From Flavobacterium psychrophilum (lineage in GTDB: Bacteria > Bacteroidota > Bacteroidia > Flavobacteriales > Flavobacteriaceae), in assembly GCA_945869365.1 (NCBI GenBank), contig CAMBOW010000045.1, positions 1-14,822 on the forward strand: a stretch of 14,822 bases of DNA, written 5' to 3'. Made by a program: the position numbers and the translations under genes. Of this stretch, positions 8,281-14,760 are shown one piece after another. Each line of letters begins with the position of its first letter. Position 1 is the stretch's first letter. The notes beneath the pieces are model-generated. The model made no database searches and had not been told where the DNA came from. It was given only the letters and a program-made list of their open reading frames with translations.

Positions 8281-8363
8281 TAGGCAACAGGCAATAGCCA
8301 CAAGCAGCCAAAATTGAAAACAAAAATTATTTTACTAATCACGAATGGCTATAACCTAATGCC
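8281..8363. repeat. Decayed gene-less copy of the 7-bp inverted-repeat element
   Basis: Bases 8281-8304 match 3279-3302 at 21 of 24 positions, including GGCAACA (8283) and GGCAATA (8290) in 7-base register. Bases 8343-8363 are GAATGGC, TATAACC and TAATGCC, again 7-base units, in the opposite orientation. Between the arms there are only 39 AT-rich bases (8304-8342) and no gene. The whole gap between the GH92 stop and the amidase start is therefore made of this element. It looks like a short derivative of the element inside the sdh operon. Confidence 0.7.
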
Positions 8364-8369
8364 TTAAAA

Positions 8370-9140
8370 ATGAAAGTCGCTTTTATCCAAACCACAGTAG
8401 CTTGGGAAAACCCAACTGAAAACCGCAGCCATTTTGCCAAAAAAATCATGAATTTCAAGGAAGATGTTGATCTGATTGTACTGCCAGAACTATTTTCTTC
8501 GGGTTTTACGATGCATCCAAAAGCGGTAGCCGAAACCATGCATGGCGATACAATAGCTTGGCTACAAGATTTGGCGAAAGCCAACAACTGTGCCATTACC
8601 GGCAGTTTGGTGATTGAAGAAAATAGTAATTTTTACAACCGATTGGTTTTTGTTTTCCCGGATGGCGACTGGAAAACCTATGACAAACGACATTTATTCA
8701 CCTTGGCCGGAGAAGACAAAGCCTACACCGCCGGAAGAGAAAAATTAATCATTGAGTATAAAGGATTTAAAATTTGCCCGCTCATCTGTTATGATTTGCG
8801 TTTCCCGGTATTTTCACGCAATACAGCGCCGAATTATGATGTGTTGCTGTATGTAGCCAATTGGCCTTCGCCTAGAATAAACGCCTGGGATGCATTGCTC
8901 AAAGCCCGCGCCATCGAAAATTGTTGTTTTGTAGTGGGCGTCAACCGAATAGGAATTGATGCCAATGACTTGGACTATCCGGGCCATTCGCAGGCCGTTG
9001 ATTTTGCAGGGAACTTGATCCATAATTCAGCCTCAAAAGCAGAAGTGGCTGTGGTAGAACTTGGTAAAAAAGAACTGCTTGAGTTCAGAATGCGCTTTGC
9101 GTTTTTAGCTGACCAAGATCGCTTTACGGTTGAAGATTAA
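8370..9140 (+). CDS. Carbon-nitrogen hydrolase, omega-amidase (YafV/NIT2-like)
   Basis: The 256-residue cytosolic protein has the nitrilase-superfamily triad: E40 in LPELFSSGF, K106 in YDKRHLF, and the nucleophile C140 in CPLICYDLRFP. NWPSPRINAW (164-173), LLKARAIEN (176-184) and VNRIGID (191-197) are typical of the YafV/omega-amidase branch. That branch hydrolyses 2-oxoglutaramate and 2-oxosuccinamate to the oxoacid and ammonia, a repair step after glutamine transamination, for example in methionine salvage. ATG 8370 gives the standard start MKVAFIQTTVAWENP. The substrate is inferred from the branch, not visible directly. The gene start follows a decayed repeat element by six bases. The stop lies inside the convergent lipoprotein gene, so the last 17 bases code on both strands. 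Confidence 0.92.
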   Translation: MKVAFIQTTVAWENPTENRSHFAKKIMNFKEDVDLIVLPELFSSGFTMHPKAVAETMHGDTIAWLQDLAKANNCAITGSLVIEENSNFYNRLVFVFPDGDWKTYDKRHLFTLAGEDKAYTAGREKLIIEYKGFKICPLICYDLRFPVFSRNTAPNYDVLLYVANWPSPRINAWDALLKARAIENCCFVVGVNRIGIDANDLDYPGHSQAVDFAGNLIHNSASKAEVAVVELGKKELLEFRMRFAFLADQDRFTVED

Positions 9141-10764
9141 CCGTTTGTTCAACATCCCAATTGGCGCGTACGTCAATTTCTTTGGGAAAATAAAACACCT
9201 CTTCGGATTGCCTTTTAGCTAAGAAATTTCCGGCATCCCACGCTTTATTTTGGTTGTCATCATAAGTAACCCGCAGTATATATTTCTCGGGTTTAATTAA
9301 TGCAAACGAAAGAGGTAGAAGGTTGGTTGCTATGGCCTGCTCAATCACTTCGCCCGATTTGTCAGTGAGTTCAACTAATAATGGAAAGCGCTTGGCGTTG
9401 GTGAAATTCAGCTGCAAATTTCCGTATTCGGCCGTGTTTTTGGTTTCAATTTTATAGACTAAGGTGTCATTCGTTTGCTCCATAAAATCGGTTAGCGCGC
9501 CAGGCAGCAATTGAATGTTGTATTTCTCGAGCGGCTCTTTGGCAAAGGCCAGGGTGGTTTTTTGGTTCCAACTGTCATTGACCACCGTGAAAGCTACTAC
9601 CGAAGAATCTTTTCGTTTGATGCTCATTTTGGACTCGTCCCACTTTACAATTGGGGTAGACGTTTCCAGTTCAAATTCATTTTTCAAGGGCAAAATACCA
9701 CTAAATACTGGTTTTACAGCCAACGAATCTACTTTTAATCCTTTGAGTTTTACCATAAAATTTTGCAAGTCTTTTCCATTGGTTACTGCTACGGCTACCG
9801 AATCTATTTTGGCTTTGTCTTCTTTGGTTTTACTAGGCCATTTGATGGGCTTATGCCATACTTGAAGCGAATCTTTTTTCGGAAATTTGGTAAGTAGTAC
9901 TGGGTAGTTTTCACCTGCTTTTGCCACAGTCACTTTCATTTGGCTTGGGTCACCTTCGTAGCCCAACAACAAACGATTGGCTGAGGCTTGTGTGGGTTTT
10001 ACGGTTTTGTTGGCTGCCACTTCTTTAAATAAGTTGAGGTTAAAAACACTATCGTTTGGCACTGTAATCAGGCGCTGATAAAACGCTATTTTGTCCTCTT
10101 TGGGATTGAAACGGTAGTTGTTGTTTTGGTCTTTTAGCGCAACTAACAAATATTTTCCTGCCTTGAGGTGCGCCAGTTCAAAGGTGGTGGCGCTATCAAG
10201 CGTGTTGGTTACGTAGCGCGGATTTTCTTTGAAAATAATGGAATCCGTGTATTTTTCGTTGGCTTCATACAACATGACCGAAACAAAATGATCGGTTTTT
10301 TTGTCGTGCGCATCGGCGATTGTGCCTTTAATCGAAAGGGAATCGATATAACTTCCGGTAGAGCACAAAAATTTAAATTGCCGCAACGGATTGCCTTCGT
10401 TGTTGTCTTGAATACTTTCACCAAAATTAAAACTGTAGGTGGTATTGGGCGCTAAGGTGTCTTTTATTTTAAGGGTAATGGTTTTACTGGCGGTAGTTGG
10501 GGTAATTTCAGGTTGGTATTTGAGTGGTGGAGAAATGATGAGTTGCTTGTTGACATTTTTCAATTTCACATATTCGTCAAAGGTAAACTGAACGGTTTTG
10601 GCGTTAAAATTGGTCGTATAATTTTTTGGAATACAAATTTTAAGCACTGGAGCCAAGGTGTCTTTCAATCCCCCAGAAATTGATCCTCGTTTGGCGCAAC
10701 TGCCCAAGGCAAGTAAACAAAGAGCTATAATAAGACTGGTTTTTCTACCCATTTTTGGACACAT
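9124..10764 (-). CDS. Ig-like (Big_5) domain lipoprotein
   Basis: The 546-residue product starts with a lipoprotein signal peptide: hydrophobic stretch LIIALCLLAL followed by lipobox LGSC, with Cys23 as the lipidated residue. ATG at 10762-10764 is used here; a second in-frame ATG at 10750-10752 (MGRKTS) gives an equally good signal and could be the true start. After GG-KDTLAPV the region 35-135 looks like an SbsA-type Ig-like (Big_5) domain, with FDEYVKL and a Thr-Tyr-x-Phe-x-Phe strand ending the domain. The rest is beta-rich with many Asp/Lys/Thr and no motif I know. Such proteins are widespread in Bacteroidota as envelope lipoproteins of unknown role, often next to comF and glyS as here. 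It is downstream of comF by 67 bases on the same strand, possibly one transcript. Confidence 0.87.
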   Translation of the reverse strand: MCPKMGRKTSLIIALCLLALGSCAKRGSISGGLKDTLAPVLKICIPKNYTTNFNAKTVQFTFDEYVKLKNVNKQLIISPPLKYQPEITPTTASKTITLKIKDTLAPNTTYSFNFGESIQDNNEGNPLRQFKFLCSTGSYIDSLSIKGTIADAHDKKTDHFVSVMLYEANEKYTDSIIFKENPRYVTNTLDSATTFELAHLKAGKYLLVALKDQNNNYRFNPKEDKIAFYQRLITVPNDSVFNLNLFKEVAANKTVKPTQASANRLLLGYEGDPSQMKVTVAKAGENYPVLLTKFPKKDSLQVWHKPIKWPSKTKEDKAKIDSVAVAVTNGKDLQNFMVKLKGLKVDSLAVKPVFSGILPLKNEFELETSTPIVKWDESKMSIKRKDSSVVAFTVVNDSWNQKTTLAFAKEPLEKYNIQLLPGALTDFMEQTNDTLVYKIETKNTAEYGNLQLNFTNAKRFPLLVELTDKSGEVIEQAIATNLLPLSFALIKPEKYILRVTYDDNQNKAWDAGNFLAKRQSEEVFYFPKEIDVRANWDVEQTVNLQP

Positions 10765-10831
10765 TTATTTGCTCCGCAAAATAACGATTTTATATGCTGC
10801 GAAGGAAACATTTTACTCAAATCTTCCATAA

Positions 10832-11515
10832 TTAGGCCGAGATGGCCATGCACACCACCGATACTTTTGCGCCGGGAATTTTCAGTAAAGCACGGGCACA
10901 GGCTTCGAGAGTAGAGCCGGTGGTGAGTACATCGTCAACCAACAAAAAATGTAAGTTTTTATATTCTTTACGGTCTATGGCTTCAAAGCGCGTTTCATTG
11001 ACCAGCGCGGTACGCAACAACAGGGTTTTTTTGGTTTGCGTGTTGGAATAGGAATTTCTATACAATACCTCATCGTTATACGGAATGGCAAATACGCTGG
11101 CCAACGCCTTGCCAAATTCGGCCACTTGGTTGTAACCGCGTTCTCGCAATCGTTTGGCGTGCAAAGGCACCGGAATTACTAAGTCGAAACCCTGCGATTT
11201 GATAGTTTCTTGCAGTTCGTGAGCATACCAAAATCCCAAGCATTGGCCGATAAGCGGTTGCTTTTTGTATTTTAGATTCTGTATAAGCTCTTGCACAATT
11301 CCCTTTTTGTGGTAGTACAGAAAAGCCGAGGCAAATTCTACGGGGACTTTGCCGTAAAACTTTTGAAGGGCTTCGTTGTTGGGAATTTTGTGGTGAAGGG
11401 TTTGTGGAATTTGGTGCCGGCATTGAACACAAATAAGGTCTTCTTGAGTCAACAAGAGGCGGTGACAGCCCGCGCAAATTTTAGGAAAAAACAGGTTTAC
11501 AATCGATTCAAACAT
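10832..11515 (-). CDS. comF: ComF family phosphoribosyltransferase-like protein
   Basis: The 227-residue protein has an N-terminal zinc-ribbon-like pair of CxxC motifs (C14/C17 and C29/C32). Then come the family hallmark VIPVPLHAKRLRERGYNQ (113-130) and a type I phosphoribosyltransferase PRPP loop LLVDDVLTTGSTLE (191-204). In naturally transformable bacteria ComF supports uptake or processing of incoming DNA in the cytoplasm together with PriA and ComFA; in non-competent species the role is unclear. ATG at 11513-11515 gives the usual MFESIVNLFFPKICAGC start. It is transcribed divergently from glyS across 94 bases and is followed by the Ig-like lipoprotein gene. All motifs are intact. Whether this organism is competent cannot be judged from the window. 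Confidence 0.93.
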   Translation of the reverse strand: MFESIVNLFFPKICAGCHRLLLTQEDLICVQCRHQIPQTLHHKIPNNEALQKFYGKVPVEFASAFLYYHKKGIVQELIQNLKYKKQPLIGQCLGFWYAHELQETIKSQGFDLVIPVPLHAKRLRERGYNQVAEFGKALASVFAIPYNDEVLYRNSYSNTQTKKTLLLRTALVNETRFEAIDRKEYKNLHFLLVDDVLTTGSTLEACARALLKIPGAKVSVVCMAISA

Positions 11516-11597
11516 AAGGCGTATAATTAGAACCTTAAAAGTATAAAAAAACCCGAATTAGTTGTGTTTTTATTTTAATCCATCTCATTCCTTTTCA

Positions 11598-11605
11598 TAT
11601 TTTTG
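11598..11605 (+). promoter_or_regulatory. TAnnTTTG box directly upstream of glyS
   Basis: TATTTTTG at 11598-11605 is a perfect match to the Bacteroidota -7 consensus. It lies only four bases before the glyS ATG (11610). If used, transcription would start at or just before the start codon, giving a leaderless or nearly leaderless mRNA. A TTG at the proper -33 distance is not seen (only TTA near 11575), so the call is tentative. Confidence 0.42.
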
Positions 11606-11609
11606 CAGC

Positions 11610-13154
11610 ATGGCAAAACAAGAAGACTTATTTAAAAATGTCGTTTCGCACGCAAAAGAATACGGATTTATTTTTCCGTCGAGCGAAATTTATGACGGAC
11701 TGAGTGCAGTATACGATTACGCACAAAATGGAGTAGAGTTAAAGAAAAATATTCGAGAGTACTGGTGGAAATCGATGGTTCAAATGCATGAAAATATTGT
11801 AGGACTTGATGCCGCTATTTTGATGCATCCCATTACCTGGAAGGCTTCGGGACACGTGGATGCGTTTAACGATCCGTTGATTGACAACAAAGATTCCAAA
11901 AAAAGATACCGCGCCGACGTCTTGATAGAAGACTACGCCGAAAAATTGAACCTCAAAGCCAAAAAAGAAATCGAAAAAGCACGCGAGCGTTTTGGCGGGA
12001 GCTTTGACGAAGAACAATACAAAACCACCAATCCGCGCGTGATGGAATACCTTTCAAAAGAAAGAGAGATTCTAGCCCGCATGGGCCGATCTTTAGGCAA
12101 CGGAGATTTGGAAGACGTAAAAGCCCTCATCGAAGAGCTTGAAATAGCCGATCCCGAAACCGGATCCCGCAACTGGACCGAGGTGCGTCAGTTTAATTTG
12201 ATGTTTGGCACCAAACTGGGGGCTTCCGCCGATAGCGCGATGGACTTGTATTTGCGACCAGAAACGGCACAAGGTATTTTTGTCAACTTTTTGAATGTGC
12301 AAAAATCTGGCCGAATGAAGATTCCATTTGGTATTGCGCAAACCGGAAAGGCCTTTAGAAATGAAATCGTGGCCCGTCAGTTTATTTTTAGAATGCGCGA
12401 ATTTGAGCAAATGGAAATGCAATTTTTTGTACGTCCTGGCGAAGAAATGAAATGGTACGAGTACTGGAAAACCACGCGATTAAATTGGCACTTATCCTTG
12501 GGCTTGGGCCAAGAAAATTACCGTTTTCACGACCACGAAAAATTAGCCCATTATGCCAACGCCGCCGCCGATATTGAATTTAATTTTCCGTTTGGCTTCA
12601 AAGAATTAGAAGGTATTCATTCCCGCACCGATTTTGATTTGAAGGCACACGAACAATTTTCAGGCCGAAAATTGCAATATTTTGATGCCGAACTCAACCA
12701 AAATTACACGCCGTATGTGGTGGAAACTTCGGTAGGTTTAGACCGCATGTTCTTGGCTGTTTTTGCCACCGCCTTAAAAGAAGAAGTCCTAGAAGATGGT
12801 TCTATTCGCACCGTATTGCAATTGCCTTCGGTATTAGCGCCTACCAAAGCAGCCGTGTTGCCGTTGGTGAAAAAAGACGGTTTACCCGAATTGGCCCATG
12901 AAATCATTGAAGATCTCAAATGGAACTTCCCTGTAACCTATGATGAAAAAGATGCCGTGGGTCGTCGTTATAGACGCCAGGACGCTCTAGGGACTCCCTT
13001 TTGCATAACAGTAGACCACCAAACCTTAGAAGACAAAACGGTTACCATTCGTCACCGAGACAGCATGAAGCAAGACCGCGTGGCCATCACCGAACTAAAA
13101 GGAATAATTGAAAATGAAGTTTCCATGAAAAATTGGTTACTCAAAGCAAAATAA
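11610..13154 (+). CDS. glyS: Glycine--tRNA ligase, alpha2 (GlyQS-type)
   Basis: The 514-residue class II aminoacyl-tRNA synthetase attaches glycine to tRNA-Gly in the cytosol and works as a homodimer, unlike the alpha2beta2 enzyme of E. coli. The start MAKQEDLFKNVVSHAKEYGF at ATG 11610 is the standard family N-terminus. The frame continues upstream to a TTG at 11562, but those 16 extra residues (CFYFNPSHSF...) are unlike the family. Class II blocks are LRPETAQGIFVNF (215-227), motif 2 FRNE...RMREFEQMEMQFF (249-273) and motif 3 ETSVGLDRMFLAVF (372-385). The C-terminal anticodon-binding domain runs from about 405 to 505. It is longer than the roughly 460-residue Firmicutes enzymes because of an insertion around 85-190, as is usual in Bacteroidota. 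A terminator follows 20 bases after the stop. Confidence 0.97.
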   Translation: MAKQEDLFKNVVSHAKEYGFIFPSSEIYDGLSAVYDYAQNGVELKKNIREYWWKSMVQMHENIVGLDAAILMHPITWKASGHVDAFNDPLIDNKDSKKRYRADVLIEDYAEKLNLKAKKEIEKARERFGGSFDEEQYKTTNPRVMEYLSKEREILARMGRSLGNGDLEDVKALIEELEIADPETGSRNWTEVRQFNLMFGTKLGASADSAMDLYLRPETAQGIFVNFLNVQKSGRMKIPFGIAQTGKAFRNEIVARQFIFRMREFEQMEMQFFVRPGEEMKWYEYWKTTRLNWHLSLGLGQENYRFHDHEKLAHYANAAADIEFNFPFGFKELEGIHSRTDFDLKAHEQFSGRKLQYFDAELNQNYTPYVVETSVGLDRMFLAVFATALKEEVLEDGSIRTVLQLPSVLAPTKAAVLPLVKKDGLPELAHEIIEDLKWNFPVTYDEKDAVGRRYRRQDALGTPFCITVDHQTLEDKTVTIRHRDSMKQDRVAITELKGIIENEVSMKNWLLKAK

Positions 13155-13174
13155 GTATAAAAAAAAGTAAAGCT

Positions 13175-13203
13175 ATGGCTCTCTGTAAAGGGAGCCATTT
13201 TTT
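13175..13203 (+). terminator. Intrinsic terminator of glyS
   Basis: ATGGCTCTCT (13175-13184) pairs with AGGGAGCCAT (13189-13198) with one T-G wobble, around a GTAA loop, and is followed by T at 13198-13203. Located just after the glyS stop. Confidence 0.87.
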
Positions 13204-13348
13204 ATGATAAATAGACTATAATTCGGCTCTTTAATTGTTAATAATTATTGAATTTCTTGTGTATAAGTCCCGCATTTCCCATTGGCTAAAGGTCTAATTT
13301 AGCTCTTGCCTGGGTCTGTTTTGTTGATAAAGCATAGGCAACAAGCAA

Positions 13349-14242
13349 ATGAAGCATACTTTCATCATCGTGGACGACCAGCCCGAAAGTATTGAAAATG
13401 TGATGGCTATCGCCAGTCATTTTCAGCAGCTTGTTTTTTTAGGTTCGGCTACCAATTATGCCGAAGCGGTCAATGTAATTTTAGAGCACACGCCTCAATT
13501 GGTGTTTTTAGAGATTGCTCCAGAAGACAAAAAAAGTAATTTGTCGCTCCAACTCATCAACGAATTGCATCGGTATTTGCGCATCGTTCCTGAGATTATA
13601 GTAATCACCAAAACTCAAAACCTGGCCTACGAAGCCATGAAGTATGAGGTGTTAGATTATTTGCTAAAACCCATAGATGTAAACGAGCTCAGAAAAACAA
13701 TTTTAAAGTACGAGAAGTTCGTGTTTGATAACCCCCGACTTTTTACACAACCTAAAACATCCCGCACAGCGATAGAGGTGGTAGAGCCCGAGATTATCTC
13801 GTCACCGCCTGCTGCAGAATCTCCTGTTTCACAGAATTCGGCATCGGCCAATATCATAGAAGCCATTCCAGGACTTTCGTTGGCACAAGAAAAACCTTTG
13901 ATCATCTGCGTGAAATCCTATGGCGATTACCGCTTTATAGAAGCCCGCGACATTTGTTATTTGCAGGCCGACAACAATTCTACCGACATTCACTTAAATA
14001 CCGGCGAGATGATTACCGCCTTCAAAACGCTCAAACACTTTGAGAGCGTGCTTGCCAATCCATTTGTGCGCATACACAACAGCTATATTGTCAATGTAGA
14101 TTATGTGTCGCGCATTCACACCGGAAATTCGGTATGCTACATTAAAAACACCACTACCAAATTGCCGTTTTCCAAGTCTTACAAGGAAAATATTGACGGA
14201 ATTATTGCCGCGATTACCAATGGCAATTATTTAGAAATCTAA
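13349..14242 (+). CDS. LytTR-family response regulator with non-canonical receiver
   Basis: The 297-residue protein has an N-terminal receiver domain (about 3-122) and a C-terminal LytTR DNA-binding domain (about 184-285), joined by a Pro/Ser/Glu-rich linker (about 130-183). In the receiver the acidic pair D9-D10, T87 and K107 (in LLKPID) are kept. The position of the phospho-acceptor Asp is Glu55 (LVFLEIAPED, where relatives have LVFLDIxMP). A Glu there cannot be phosphorylated in the usual way and can mimic the phosphorylated state, so the protein may be always active or controlled otherwise. The LytTR part shows FVRIHNSYIVN (239-249) and LPFSKSYKE (272-280). No histidine kinase is next to it. 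The gene follows the glyS terminator, and no clear TAnnTTTG promoter is found in the 145 bases upstream. Targets are unknown; the nearest downstream gene is the repeat peptide. Confidence 0.93.
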   Translation: MKHTFIIVDDQPESIENVMAIASHFQQLVFLGSATNYAEAVNVILEHTPQLVFLEIAPEDKKSNLSLQLINELHRYLRIVPEIIVITKTQNLAYEAMKYEVLDYLLKPIDVNELRKTILKYEKFVFDNPRLFTQPKTSRTAIEVVEPEIISSPPAAESPVSQNSASANIIEAIPGLSLAQEKPLIICVKSYGDYRFIEARDICYLQADNNSTDIHLNTGEMITAFKTLKHFESVLANPFVRIHNSYIVNVDYVSRIHTGNSVCYIKNTTTKLPFSKSYKENIDGIIAAITNGNYLEI

Positions 14243-14248
14243 AAAACG

Positions 14249-14322
14249 CCATCTACTCAGATTTGGCTATCATTCACTACCAAACGGGCACCATCTACCA
14301 TAAACGCCCGAAAACAGTAGAT
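14249..14322. promoter_or_regulatory. Repeated ATCTAC motifs upstream of the peptide gene (possible operator)
   Basis: CCATCTAC occurs at 14249-14256 and again at 14291-14298, exactly 42 bases apart, close to four helical turns. GTAGAT, the reverse complement of ATCTAC, occurs at 14317-14322. CGGGC (14285-14289) and GCCCG (14306-14310) flank the second copy and could form a small hairpin. They sit in the 173-base gap between the LytTR gene and the peptide gene. LytTR proteins bind spaced repeats, but these are not a known consensus, so this is a weak suggestion. A near-consensus -7 box TAGTTTTA lies at 14341-14348. Confidence 0.25.
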
Positions 14323-14415
14323 TACAAGAGACATGCTATCTAGTTTTATACCGTGAATCACTGACGATTTACATGAAACACGAAATAAAACACACTAAAA
14401 TAAAAGTCTCAAATT

Positions 14416-14661
14416 ATGAAAAAAACAGTATTAACATTTGGATTGTTTTCATTGATGACGATCTTAACCTCGTTCACCAGTCCAGAGATTGGGGGAACAC
14501 AACGTGCACCAAGAAAGTTTTCAGAACAAAATGATAACATTTCATTAGAAATCGGTGGAACCCAAAGTGCACCAAGAAGAATGTTTGAAATTGGAGGCAC
14601 ACAAAGTGCTCCAAGAAAAGCATTTGAAATTGGAGGCACACAAAGTGCTCCAAGAAAATAA
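14416..14661 (+). CDS. Small exported peptide with four EIGGTQSAPRK-type repeats
   Basis: The 81-residue product starts with a Sec-like signal (MKKTVLTFGLFSLMTILTS), charged then hydrophobic. It is followed by four copies of an 11-residue unit: EIGGTQRAPRK (24-34), EIGGTQSAPRR (45-55), EIGGTQSAPRK (58-68) and EIGGTQSAPRK (71-81). Linkers are FSEQNDNISL, MF and AF. The last unit ends at the stop codon. Each unit ends in Pro-Arg-(Lys/Arg), so a trypsin- or kexin-like protease could cut after the basic pair and release several identical peptides. Base changes between copies 1, 2 and 3 are mostly synonymous (GGG/GGA, GGT/GGA, ACA/ACC, GCA/GCT), indicating the peptide is under selection and real. 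I do not recognise the family. It could be a multicore precursor, a signalling or antimicrobial peptide, or a surface repeat protein. It is preceded by the LytTR gene and followed by a strong terminator. Confidence 0.82.
   Translation: MKKTVLTFGLFSLMTILTSFTSPEIGGTQRAPRKFSEQNDNISLEIGGTQSAPRRMFEIGGTQSAPRKAFEIGGTQSAPRK
14584..14658 (+). repeat. Tandem 39-bp duplication inside the peptide gene
   Basis: The 36 bases 14584-14619 are identical to 14623-14658, spaced by one codon (period 39 bases). Copy 2 (from 14548) and copy 1 (from 14485) are diverged at the DNA level while keeping the protein unit. The last duplication is therefore recent, and the repeat number may vary between strains. Confidence 0.93.
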
Positions 14662-14685
14662 AAAAAACTTACAACTACATATTAT

Positions 14686-14715
14686 AAAGCTTCCAATTAA
14701 TTGGAAGCTTTTTTT
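14686..14715 (+). terminator. Intrinsic terminator after the peptide gene
   Basis: AAAGCTTCCAA (14686-14696) and TTGGAAGCTTT (14701-14711) form an 11-bp perfect stem around TTAA, followed by T up to 14715. It begins 24 bases after the stop and should isolate the peptide gene from the next one. Confidence 0.92.
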
Positions 14716-14760
14716 ATTTTATATATTTTACATACTTTAGCTAAAATACATCTTTTGCTT

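Noticed and set aside
11562..11609. Upstream in-frame TTG start for glyS adding 16 residues
   Set aside because: The extra residues are not family-like, and a promoter box overlaps them; ATG 11610 begins the conserved MAKQEDLFKN.
14285..14310. CGGGC/GCCCG hairpin as terminator of the LytTR gene
   Set aside because: Five-pair stem with a 16-base loop and no T-tract.
14373..14537. 54-residue plus-strand frame from ATG 14373 overlapping the peptide gene
   Set aside because: Out of frame with the peptide gene, no signal, no repeat structure and no family resemblance; best explained as chance.
14409..14639. 76-residue minus-strand frame with repeated PPISN units
   Set aside because: It is the mirror of the repeat array on the other strand; the plus-strand frame has a signal peptide, an ATG, synonymous variation between copies and a following terminator.
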